Assembly: GCF_017876315.1 (NCBI RefSeq)
Contig: NZ_JAGINU010000001.1
Location: 6,820,001-6,884,000 of the forward strand
Direction of reading: 5' to 3'
DNA length: 64,000 nucleotides
DNA from: Pseudonocardia parietis
GTDB taxonomy: Bacteria; Actinomycetota; Actinomycetes; Mycobacteriales; Pseudonocardiaceae
Shown: in pieces, positions 41,220-50,615 of the stretch
How the letters are laid out: the number at the start of each line of letters is the position of its first letter
Position numbering within the stretch: the first letter of the stretch is position 1
Position numbers and translations under genes: made by a program
The notes under the pieces: model-generated
The model's input: the letters and a program-made list of their open reading frames with translations, nothing else
Databases searched by the model: none
What the model was told of the DNA's origin: nothing

Positions 41220-41992
41220 GCGACGAGCCCGCGCCGGTCCAGCCAGGCGCGGCCCTGCTTGGCCGCGCGCTTGAGCCCGGACCACTCGCCCAGGTACTTC
41301 CCGACGACACCGACGACCGGCAACAGCCCGATCCAGTGGTGGTAGAAGCGCCCGTTGGGCCGTTTGTCGAGCTCGTCCTCCACCGACCACAGCGCCCGGC
41401 CCAGCCGCCACACGGCGGCACCGACCTTCTTCAAGCTCGCCCGCGTGCCGGTCTCGGTCAGTTCCCCGGTGAGCTCCGACGCGCGGGCGTCGGCGGCGGC
41501 GTCCTCCTCGGCGGTCAGTGCCCGGCCGGCCAGGGTGAGCTCGCGCTGGAACAGCACCGACGACAGCAGCTCGACCAGCCGGTCCTCGTCCCGGACACCG
41601 TGCTCGCCGGCCAGGGCCACCAGCAGCAGCCCCTCCCCCGCGGCGCCGACGGCGTCGGAGACCGGCAGCGTCCGGGCCAGGACCCCGCCGAGACCGGGGA
41701 TCGCGGCGATCAGCGTCGTGAACCGGCCGACCCGGTACACCCACCAGTGCGCGCGGGCGTCGACGGTCATCCGCGCCCACGCCGCCGTCCCGGGGACCTG
41801 CACGGACGCGAGCGTGTCGAGGATCTTGTCCGCGAGTGTGCGTTCCTCCGGCGACTCCGGCGACCCGTGCGCCACCCGGGCCCGCAGCCCGAACGGGTCC
41901 GACTCGCGCAGGCCGTCGAGCACCGGCCGGGTGGCCCGTACGAACGGCCGCAGCACCGTCACGATCTGCTCGTCGGTGATCCTGCCGATCAT
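41210..41992 (-). CDS. Conserved hypothetical protein, partly hydrophobic
   Basis: 260 residues. A helical protein with a central hydrophobic region (FTTLIAAIPGLGGVLARTLPV and VGAAGEGLLLVALAGEHG) and a C-terminal segment FYHHWIGLLPVVGVVGKYLGEWSGLKRAAKQGRAWL, suggesting membrane association. I do not recognise a defined domain. ATG 41992 directly abuts the stop of the small membrane gene and its 3' end overlaps the GNAT stop by 10 nt, so it completes a run of genes starting with mshB (43269), all on the minus strand with overlapping or touching ends. Confidence 0.72.
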   Translation of the reverse strand: MIGRITDEQIVTVLRPFVRATRPVLDGLRESDPFGLRARVAHGSPESPEERTLADKILDTLASVQVPGTAAWARMTVDARAHWWVYRVGRFTTLIAAIPGLGGVLARTLPVSDAVGAAGEGLLLVALAGEHGVRDEDRLVELLSSVLFQRELTLAGRALTAEEDAAADARASELTGELTETGTRASLKKVGAAVWRLGRALWSVEDELDKRPNGRFYHHWIGLLPVVGVVGKYLGEWSGLKRAAKQGRAWLDRRGLVAQT

Positions 41993-42379
41993 CTACCGCA
42001 CCCTCTCTCCCCTGCTCCCTGCCAGGTTCTCGATCGCCCGGCGGAACGCCACCAGGCCGGCCGCGGACCCGGCGACCAACAGCAGCATGGACTGCCAGGT
42101 CCCGGGCAGCAGCACGTCACCGCCCGGCCCGAACAGGCCCAGCACCAGTACGGACACGAACCAGAGGAGCACCGGCGCGGCAGCCCCGGCCGTCGTCGCG
42201 GAGATCTCGGTGACGGTGATGTGCACCAGCCACGGCAGCGACAGGACGACGATCACGGTCCCGAGCGGCACCGGGACGGGCCCGATGTAGAACATCTGGA
42301 ACATCAGCTCGAACGCCACGAGGAGCACCGAGATCATCGCCAGCAGGGCGGCGAGCGGCAGCCGGGTCGGGTCGCTCAC
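41993..42379 (-). CDS. Small four-helix membrane protein next to mshB
   Basis: 128 residues from GTG 42379, overlapping the mshB stop by GTGA. Helices are approximately LAALLAMISVLLVAFELMFQM, VPLGTVIVVLSLPWLVHITV, APVLLWFVSVLVLGLFG and TWQSMLLLVAGSAAGLVAF. Mycobacterial mshB is followed by a comparable membrane gene (Rv1171 position). Function unknown; coupling suggests it may be made together with the mycothiol enzyme. Confidence 0.78.
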   Translation of the reverse strand: MSDPTRLPLAALLAMISVLLVAFELMFQMFYIGPVPVPLGTVIVVLSLPWLVHITVTEISATTAGAAAPVLLWFVSVLVLGLFGPGGDVLLPGTWQSMLLLVAGSAAGLVAFRRAIENLAGSRGERVR

Positions 42380-43269
42380 GCGTCCACCCCGTCGAACAGG
42401 TCCGTCTCGGCCGTGCCCGCCGGGTCCGCCCCGTGCAGCACGAACTCCTCCACGCCGAGCAGCGGCTGTGCGATCCCGTTGCTCATCGCGTACGCTGCCC
42501 ACCCCGGTCCGGTCCGCACGTCGATCTGCGTGGCGTGCGCTCGCATCGCGGCGATCCGCGCGTCGTCGTACGCGGTCACGTCGATCCGGGTGGTGATCGA
42601 CGCGTCGTCGTGGCCGGGGTGTTCGTCGGGCTCCGGCCAGCGCAGACCTGTCCGCTCCGGGGCGCCGTCGCATGCCGCGAGCAGCTCGGTGAGGCCCACC
42701 TCCAGCACCTCGGTGGACCGCACCGCGAAGTACAGCTTGGCGACGACGTCCGGGCGTGCGGCCGCGGCGGCCGCGGTCAGTTCGTGCGCGCGGACGTGGT
42801 CCGGGTGCCCGTACGAGCCGTCGGCGGCGTAGGACACCAGTACCTGCGGCCGGATCTCGTCGACGATGTCGAGCAGCTGCGCGAGCTGCGTGCCGAAGAC
42901 CTCCGGCGCCGCGAACGCGCGCGGGTGCAGCTGCGGCGGCAGCGCGGCCCGGGTGCCGTGCCCGGCTAGCACCATCCCGGTGTCGCGCCAGCGGCCCGCA
43001 CCGCCCAGGTAGCGGTGCTCCGGACCGCCGAGCGCGCCGAGCGCGGCGTCCAGCTCGCGGATCCGGTACCCGCCGAGCTGGTCACCCCGGTCGGGCGCGA
43101 GCTCGGCGAACTCCGGCGGGATCACCTCGCCCTCCTCTCCGAGGGTGCAGGTCACGACGGTGACCTCGCAGTTCGGCTCGGCGGTGTAGCGGGCGATGGA
43201 GCCGCCGGTGGTCAGGGTCTCGTCGTCCGGATGGGCGTGGACGAGCAGCAGTCGGCGGGCGGGAGACAC
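42376..43269 (-). CDS. mshB: Mycothiol biosynthesis deacetylase MshB
   Basis: 297 residues of the LmbE/PIG-L family. The zinc motif is LLLVHAHPDDETLTTGG with His13, Asp16 and later His in SYGHPDHVRAHEL (about 155-158). It deacetylates GlcNAc-inositol to GlcN-inositol, the second stage of mycothiol synthesis. LGEEGEVIPPEFAELAPDRGDQLGGYRIREL is characteristic of MshB rather than general deacetylases. It marks the organism as a mycothiol producer. 9 nt separate it from the upstream TsaD-like gene. Confidence 0.93.
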   Translation of the reverse strand: MSPARRLLLVHAHPDDETLTTGGSIARYTAEPNCEVTVVTCTLGEEGEVIPPEFAELAPDRGDQLGGYRIRELDAALGALGGPEHRYLGGAGRWRDTGMVLAGHGTRAALPPQLHPRAFAAPEVFGTQLAQLLDIVDEIRPQVLVSYAADGSYGHPDHVRAHELTAAAAAARPDVVAKLYFAVRSTEVLEVGLTELLAACDGAPERTGLRWPEPDEHPGHDDASITTRIDVTAYDDARIAAMRAHATQIDVRTGPGWAAYAMSNGIAQPLLGVEEFVLHGADPAGTAETDLFDGVDA

Positions 43270-43278
43270 CCGTGGAGC

Positions 43279-44415
43279 TTAGGAGCCTCGGATCTCGCCC
43301 GTCGGTACGCCCGCTGCGACCGCGACGGAGGCCGGCAGCGGGAACTCGGCGGCGTCCCCGGCCGCGGGCGGGACCGGCACGGACGCACCCGTGAGGCTCA
43401 CCGTCGGCACCGCGGTGGTCGCCAGCCCGGCCGGCTCGATGCCGCCCCGCACCAGCAGGTCACCGAGGGCGGCGATCATGGCGCCGTTGTCGGTGCACAG
43501 CCGCGGCACCGGCACCCGCAGCGTGATGCCCGCGGCCGCGCACGCCCGTTCCATCTCGGCACGCAGCACCCGGTTCGCCGCCACCCCGCCGACCATGAGC
43601 AGGGTGTCCGCGCCGCGCTCGGCGCAGGCCCGTAGCGCCTTGCGCACCAGCACGTCGACGACCGCCATCTGGAACGACGCCGCGACGTCCGCCACCGGGA
43701 CCGGCCTGCCGGCGTCCTGTGCGGCCTCGACGTTGCGGGCGACGGCCGTCTTCAGACCGGAGAACGAGAAGCCGAACACGGCGTCGCGCGGCCCGGTCAT
43801 CGGCCGCGGGAACGCGATCGCCGCCGGGTCCCCCTCCAGCGCGGCTCTCGACACCGACGGCCCGCCCGGGTAGGGCAGCCCGAGCAGCCGGGCGACCTTG
43901 TCGAACGCCTCGCCCGCCGCGTCGTCGACGGTGTCGCCGAGGTGCTCGACCGGATCCCGCGCGAGGTCCCCGAGTGACAGCAGCGAGGTGTGCCCACCCG
44001 AGACGATCAGGCAGACGCACCGCTGCGGCAGCGGCCCGTGCTCCAGGACGTCGACGGCGGCGTGCCCGGCCAGGTGGTGCACGCCGTACAGCGGGACGTC
44101 CAGTGCCGCCGCGTACGCCTTCGCCGCGGCGACGCCGACGTGCAGCGCGGGTGAGAGCCCCGGCCCGGCCGTGACCGCGACGGCATCCACGTCGGACAGC
44201 GACACGCCTGCCGCGTCGACGGCGGCCCGGACCATCGGCACCACTGCGCTCACGTGCGCGCGGGCCGCGACCTCCGGGACGACCCCGCCGAAGCGGGCGT
44301 GCTCGTCCGCCGACGATGCCAGGCCCTCACCGAGCAGCACCCCGTCCCGGACGAGCCCCGCTCCGGTCTCGTCGCACGACGTCTCGATCCCCAGCACCAG
44401 CGACACGCCGGTCAT
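43279..44415 (-). CDS. tsaD: TsaD/Gcp-family protein (tRNA t6A synthesis)
   Basis: 378 residues of the ASKHA-fold Kae1/TsaD family. It has VLGIETSCDETGAGLV, FGGVVPEVAARAHV, the metal motif VHHLAGHAAVDVLEHG, VSGGHTSLLSL, AFDKVARLLGLPYPGGP and FSFSGLKTAV, ending with TDNGAMIAALG. TsaD with TsaB/TsaE attaches threonylcarbamoyl to tRNA. No tsaB, tsaE or rimI is beside it, although those usually travel together in actinobacteria. This may be the main copy moved, or a second copy. The C-terminus extends ~35 residues beyond the usual length with a hydrophobic Ala/Val/Pro tail. Confidence 0.85.
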   Translation of the reverse strand: MTGVSLVLGIETSCDETGAGLVRDGVLLGEGLASSADEHARFGGVVPEVAARAHVSAVVPMVRAAVDAAGVSLSDVDAVAVTAGPGLSPALHVGVAAAKAYAAALDVPLYGVHHLAGHAAVDVLEHGPLPQRCVCLIVSGGHTSLLSLGDLARDPVEHLGDTVDDAAGEAFDKVARLLGLPYPGGPSVSRAALEGDPAAIAFPRPMTGPRDAVFGFSFSGLKTAVARNVEAAQDAGRPVPVADVAASFQMAVVDVLVRKALRACAERGADTLLMVGGVAANRVLRAEMERACAAAGITLRVPVPRLCTDNGAMIAALGDLLVRGGIEPAGLATTAVPTVSLTGASVPVPPAAGDAAEFPLPASVAVAAGVPTGEIRGS

Positions 44416-44449
44416 TCTCCCAGCCGGCGTGCCGCGGGGCCCACGAGCC

Positions 44450-46528
<2,079 letters not shown>

Positions 46529-46530
46529 GG

Positions 46531-47523
46531 TCAGTTCCCCCCGCGGAGCTTCGGGTCGAGGGCGTCGCGCAGGCCGTCGCCGACGAACGCGAAGCCCAGC
46601 GTGGTGAGGGCGATGGCCAGCGACGGGAAGATCCACAGATGGGAGACACCGTCGACGGACAGGTAGTCGCGGGCGGAGGCGATCATACGGCCCCATTCCG
46701 GGACGTCCGGCGGAACGCCGACCCCGAGGAACGACAGCGAGGCCATCGCGACGACGACCACGCCGATGTTGGTCAGCGAGTAGACCAGCACGGGCGCGAC
46801 GGCGTTGGGCAGGATGTGCCGGCGCAGGATCCGCCCGGTCCCCGCCCCGATCGAGCGGGCCGCCTCGACGTACTCGGCCTCGCGCAGGGCCAGCACCTGG
46901 GCGCGCATGAGCCGGGCGGTCGTCATCCAGCCGAGCGCGACGAGGGCGACCACCACCGGGATGACGCCGTCGCCGGTGGCGCGGACGATCACGATCGCGC
47001 CGACCAGGGTGGGGAACGCCAGGAAGATGTCGATGACCCGGGCGATCAGCCCGTCCACCCAGCCGCCCTTGAACCCGGCGAGCGATCCCAGGGTCAGGCC
47101 CAGTACCAGCGAGAACAGCACGACCGACAGGCCGACGAGCATCGCCAGACGGGTGCCGTAGATGACGCCGGAGTACAGGTCGCGGCCGAGCACGTCGGTG
47201 CCGAAGAAGTGCTTCGCCGACGGCGGCTGCAGTGTGTTGAGCAGGTTCTGCTCGAACGGGTCGAACGGGGTCGAGAACGGCGAGATGATCGCGACGACGG
47301 CCAGGAACGCGACGATCACCAGGCCGAGCATCGCGAGCTTGTTGCGGCGGTAGCGACGCCAGATCTCGCGGAACTGGCCGGGCCCCTGCGGGCGGCCGGC
47401 CGCGTCGCCGGACGGGACACCGGGCAGCGCGGACGTCGGGTCGCCACCGGGGCCGGTCGCCCGGGTGTCGGCCGGATCGGCCGGGGTGGTGGCCGCTGTG
47501 CTGCCGGGAGGTGGTGGGTTCAT
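46531..47523 (-). CDS. dppC: Dipeptide ABC transporter permease DppC
   Basis: 330 residues. An N-terminal Pro/Gly/Thr-rich tail (~55 residues) precedes the first helix AMLGLVIVAFLAVVAIISPF, then the ABC-2-type inner-membrane domain with KHFFGTDVLGRDLYSGVIYGTR. The EAA loop is EYVEAARSIGAGTGRILRRHILPNAVAPV. About six helices, typical of DppC/OppC. It pairs with DppB to form the pore. Confidence 0.92.
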   Translation of the reverse strand: MNPPPPGSTAATTPADPADTRATGPGGDPTSALPGVPSGDAAGRPQGPGQFREIWRRYRRNKLAMLGLVIVAFLAVVAIISPFSTPFDPFEQNLLNTLQPPSAKHFFGTDVLGRDLYSGVIYGTRLAMLVGLSVVLFSLVLGLTLGSLAGFKGGWVDGLIARVIDIFLAFPTLVGAIVIVRATGDGVIPVVVALVALGWMTTARLMRAQVLALREAEYVEAARSIGAGTGRILRRHILPNAVAPVLVYSLTNIGVVVVAMASLSFLGVGVPPDVPEWGRMIASARDYLSVDGVSHLWIFPSLAIALTTLGFAFVGDGLRDALDPKLRGGN

Positions 47524-47576
47524 GAGGGTTCGCCTCGCGAGGGGTTCGGGATCGGTGGCCGGTGGACGCGGGCGCG

Positions 47577-48509
47577 TCAGCTGAGCCGGATCCGCGGGTC
47601 GAGGTAGGCGTAGAGGATGTCGACGATCATGCTCAGCAACACGTAGGCGATGACCGAGTAGACGACGATCGCCATGAGCACCGGCGAGTTGTTCGTCGCG
47701 ATCGCCCGGGCCAGCAGGTAGCCGGTGCCGTTGTACTGGAAGATCGTCTCGGTGATGATCGCGCCGCCGATGTAGCTGCCGAGTGTCAGGCCGACGAACG
47801 TGACGACCGGCAGCAGCGAGTTGCGCACCGCGTGTCTGGCGAGCACCGTCCGCTCGGGCAGTCCCTTCGCCCGGGCGGTGCGCACGTAGTCCGCGCCCAT
47901 GACCTCGAGGAGGGAGCCGCGCATCAGTCGCGCGACGAAGGCGGCCTCGATGATGGCGAGGCAGAACGCGGGCAGGACCACGTCGAGGTACCAGGGGACC
48001 TCGAGGGTGAAGCTGCGCGGCACCGGCGGGAACGGCCCGACGCCCGCCACGTTCGCGACCAGGAAGATCGCGATGACGAACACCGGGATGCCGATCATCA
48101 GCGTGGTGAGCACGGTGACCAGCGCATCCCAGAACGAGTACCGCTTGACCGCCGCCAGGATGCCGGCGCTGATCCCGAACAGGATCAGGAAGCCGACCGC
48201 GACCATCCCCAGGATGATCGTGTTCGGCAGGGTCTGCGCGATGAGCTCGGTGACCGGGCGGCGCTGGTCGAAGTCGACGCCCATGTCGCCGACGACGAGG
48301 TTCCCCAGGTAGTTGAGGAACTGGATGACCAGCGGCTGGTCCATGCCGAACTTCGCCCGGTTGATCGCGGCGATCTCCGGGGGCACGGACTTCTCGCCGG
48401 ACGAGGCGAACGGGTCACCCAGCGCGAAGGTGGCGAGGAAGATCAGGAACGAGGCGACGACGACGACCAGGACGCCCTGGAGGACGCGCCGCGCGATGAA
48501 GCGGCCCAT
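47577..48509 (-). CDS. dppB: Dipeptide ABC transporter permease DppB
   Basis: 310 residues. It starts MGRFIARRVLQGVLVVVVASFLIFLATF, the DppB/OppB N-terminal signature, includes DFDQRRPVTELIAQTLPNTIILG, and has the EAA loop DYVRTARAKGLPERTVLARHAVRNSLLPVV. Six helices. It is preceded by an 81-nt gap after the binding-protein gene that holds a hairpin (48540-48584), so permease message may be less abundant than that of the binding protein. Confidence 0.92.
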   Translation of the reverse strand: MGRFIARRVLQGVLVVVVASFLIFLATFALGDPFASSGEKSVPPEIAAINRAKFGMDQPLVIQFLNYLGNLVVGDMGVDFDQRRPVTELIAQTLPNTIILGMVAVGFLILFGISAGILAAVKRYSFWDALVTVLTTLMIGIPVFVIAIFLVANVAGVGPFPPVPRSFTLEVPWYLDVVLPAFCLAIIEAAFVARLMRGSLLEVMGADYVRTARAKGLPERTVLARHAVRNSLLPVVTFVGLTLGSYIGGAIITETIFQYNGTGYLLARAIATNNSPVLMAIVVYSVIAYVLLSMIVDILYAYLDPRIRLS

Positions 48510-48539
48510 GTGGTGGTTTCCCGTCAGGGTGGGACCCGC

Positions 48540-48584
48540 GCCCGCCGCCCGCGCCCCCGGATCGCGGGGAGGCGGACGGCGGGC
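48540..48584 (-). terminator. Intercistronic hairpin between dppA and dppB
   Basis: GCCCGCCG (48540-48547) pairs with CGGCGGGC (48577-48584), with an inner stem CCCGCG/CGCGGG (48548-48553 with 48563-48568). There is no U-run. Hairpins here commonly protect or partially terminate binding-protein mRNA. Confidence 0.55.
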
Positions 48585-48590
48585 GTGGAA

Positions 48591-50297
48591 TCACTTCAGG
48601 GTGATGGTGTCCAGCGTCGGGTTCTCGAGGAAGTCCATGCCGACGTTCGCGAACTGTTCGGTGTCGACCAGCCGGTACTGCTGGCGTTCCCAGAGCGGGA
48701 TCAGGGCCAGCTCCTGGCCGATCGCGATCTGCTCGGCCTGCTTGTAGAGGTCGCTGCGCTGCGCCTCGTCCCGGGTGGCGGCGGCCTGGGCGAGCAGCCG
48801 GTCGAACTCCGGGTTGGAGTAGCGGCCGCGGTTGTTGCCCAGCGCGGGCTCGTTCGGCGCCGCGGCGCCGATCGACTTGGTGTCGAGCAGCGAGCCCAGG
48901 AAGTTGACCGGGGTCGGGTAGTCCGCCCCCCACGCCGCGCGGTAGATCCCGGACGCATCCGGCGACTGTTGGTTGTCCAGCTGGTCACGGAACGGGACGC
49001 CGGTGTAGTCGACCGTGATGCCCAGGTTCTGCTCGAGCTGCTGGCGGACGGCGGCGGTGTACTCCTCGTGCCCCGCGCCGGTGTTGTACTGGAAGTTCAG
49101 CACGGTGCCCGGCTGGAAGCCCGCCTCCTGGGCGAGGCGCTTGGCCTCCTCGACGTTGAACTCGCAGGCATCGCAGACCCCCGGCTGGTAGGCCCTCGGC
49201 AGCGACGGCGGCACCAGCGTGGTGGCCGGCGTCTGGCTGCCGTTGAACACGCCCTGGATGATCGCGGCTCGGTCGATCGCCATCGAGATCGCCTTGCGTG
49301 CGGCGACCGAGTCCAGCGGCGGCTTGGTGACCTGCACGGCCAGGTAGTTCATGCCGGCGGTCTTGCGCGAGAGCCACTTGCCCTGCGGTTCGAACTCGGC
49401 GCGGGCCTGCGGCTGGACCGGTGTGGGCATCCGGGCCCAGTCGAAGGTGCCGTTGCGGAAGCCGTTGTACTCGGCCTCGGCGCCCCCGTCGGCAGGCGTG
49501 ATGGTGATCTCGACGGCGTCCAGGTTGGCCTTCGGACCGGCGGTGTAGTTCTCGTTGCGCACCAGACGGATGCCCTGGTTGTGCTGCCACGGCCCGTCCA
49601 TCATGAACGGTCCGTTGCCGACCGGCAGGTCGTTGTAGGTCTTGTTGTCGGCCGGGCCGGCGGAGGCCGGGACCGGGGACAGTGCCGGGTGCGCGGTGCG
49701 CAGTTCGAACTCGCAGTTCGGCTCGGACAGCGTCACGCCCAGCCGGTTCGGGTCGGTCGCGTCGAGGCCGGTGAGCTCGTTCGCCGCGCCGCTCTGCATC
49801 TCGCTGAAGCCCTGCACCTGGTTGAGGTGGTAGGCCACCTCGGACGCCGACTCCTGGGCCGAGACCCGCTCCCAGGCACGCTTGAACGCCTCGGAGGTCA
49901 GCGGCTCACCGTCGGAGAACTTCTGGTCGGGCTTGAGGGTGAACGTCCACTGGGTGCAGTTCTCGTTCGGCTCCCAGGTCTCGGCCACCCCCGGGTACTC
50001 GGTGCCGTCCGGCTGCACCTGCACCAGTCCGGTGAACAGCTGTCGGGTCACGAGGAAGCCCTCGGACTCCTGCGTGTTGTACGGGTCGATCGACGTCGGC
50101 TCGGTGATACCGAGCCGGAAGACGCCACCCGGTTTGCCCGGGACCTGCTCCGGGAGCGGCGTCTCCGGCCAGCCGACCGACGGGGCACCGTCGCCCCCCG
50201 CGGTCCCGGTGTTGCTCTGCTGGCTGCAGCCGGTGAGGACCAACCCCACCACCGCGCTCAGGGCGATGGCCGAGACGGCCGCCCTTCTACCCCTCAT
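48591..50297 (-). CDS. dppA: Dipeptide ABC transporter substrate-binding lipoprotein
   Basis: 568 residues of SBP_bac_5. An N-terminal signal ends in the lipobox LVLTGC (about 19-24), followed by SQQSNTGTAGG, so the mature protein is anchored outside. Domain motifs include GGVFRLGITEPTSIDPYNT, WTFTLKPDQKFSDGEPLTSEAFKRAWERV and AIDRAAIIQGVFNGSQTPATTLVPP. It binds peptides or related solutes and delivers them to DppBC. ATG 50297 follows AGAGG. Confidence 0.92.
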   Translation of the reverse strand: MRGRRAAVSAIALSAVVGLVLTGCSQQSNTGTAGGDGAPSVGWPETPLPEQVPGKPGGVFRLGITEPTSIDPYNTQESEGFLVTRQLFTGLVQVQPDGTEYPGVAETWEPNENCTQWTFTLKPDQKFSDGEPLTSEAFKRAWERVSAQESASEVAYHLNQVQGFSEMQSGAANELTGLDATDPNRLGVTLSEPNCEFELRTAHPALSPVPASAGPADNKTYNDLPVGNGPFMMDGPWQHNQGIRLVRNENYTAGPKANLDAVEITITPADGGAEAEYNGFRNGTFDWARMPTPVQPQARAEFEPQGKWLSRKTAGMNYLAVQVTKPPLDSVAARKAISMAIDRAAIIQGVFNGSQTPATTLVPPSLPRAYQPGVCDACEFNVEEAKRLAQEAGFQPGTVLNFQYNTGAGHEEYTAAVRQQLEQNLGITVDYTGVPFRDQLDNQQSPDASGIYRAAWGADYPTPVNFLGSLLDTKSIGAAAPNEPALGNNRGRYSNPEFDRLLAQAAATRDEAQRSDLYKQAEQIAIGQELALIPLWERQQYRLVDTEQFANVGMDFLENPTLDTITLK

Positions 50298-50615
50298 GTG
50301 CCGTGCCTCTCGAGGTCAGCGGGCGCACGCCGGTGTGGCACCCGTCCAGGACTGGATGGACTACCGGATGTACGGCCGGTTAGCCCGTCCGGGGGCACGG
50401 TAGGAATCGCGTCCCCCTGTCGCGACGCCCGTCGCCGATCGTGACCGAAGGGAGACCTCGGACCCGATGTGACCGCCGTCGCGCCGTACCGGACGGTAAC
50501 AACGGGCGTACGGGGTTCCCAGACCTCCGACACACTTCGAGACCATTTTGGTACACACGTACCACTCGACGGCCGAGGGCGGGAACGCAGCGTGTCCGCC
50601 GCGCACCCGGGTGGC
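50298..50615 (-). promoter_or_regulatory. Upstream region of the dpp operon with 16-bp palindrome
   Basis: A 318-nt gene-free stretch between the lpqW stop and the dppA start. TGGTACACACGTACCA at 50549-50564 is a perfect 6-4-6 palindrome, of the sort bound by dimeric repressors, about 250 nt upstream of dppA. No convincing -35/-10 pair was found, and no gene is supported here. Weak evidence only. Confidence 0.3.

Noticed and set aside
47562..50444. A 960-residue plus-strand frame across the dpp genes
   Set aside because: Antisense to dppB and dppA; no start signal or domain.
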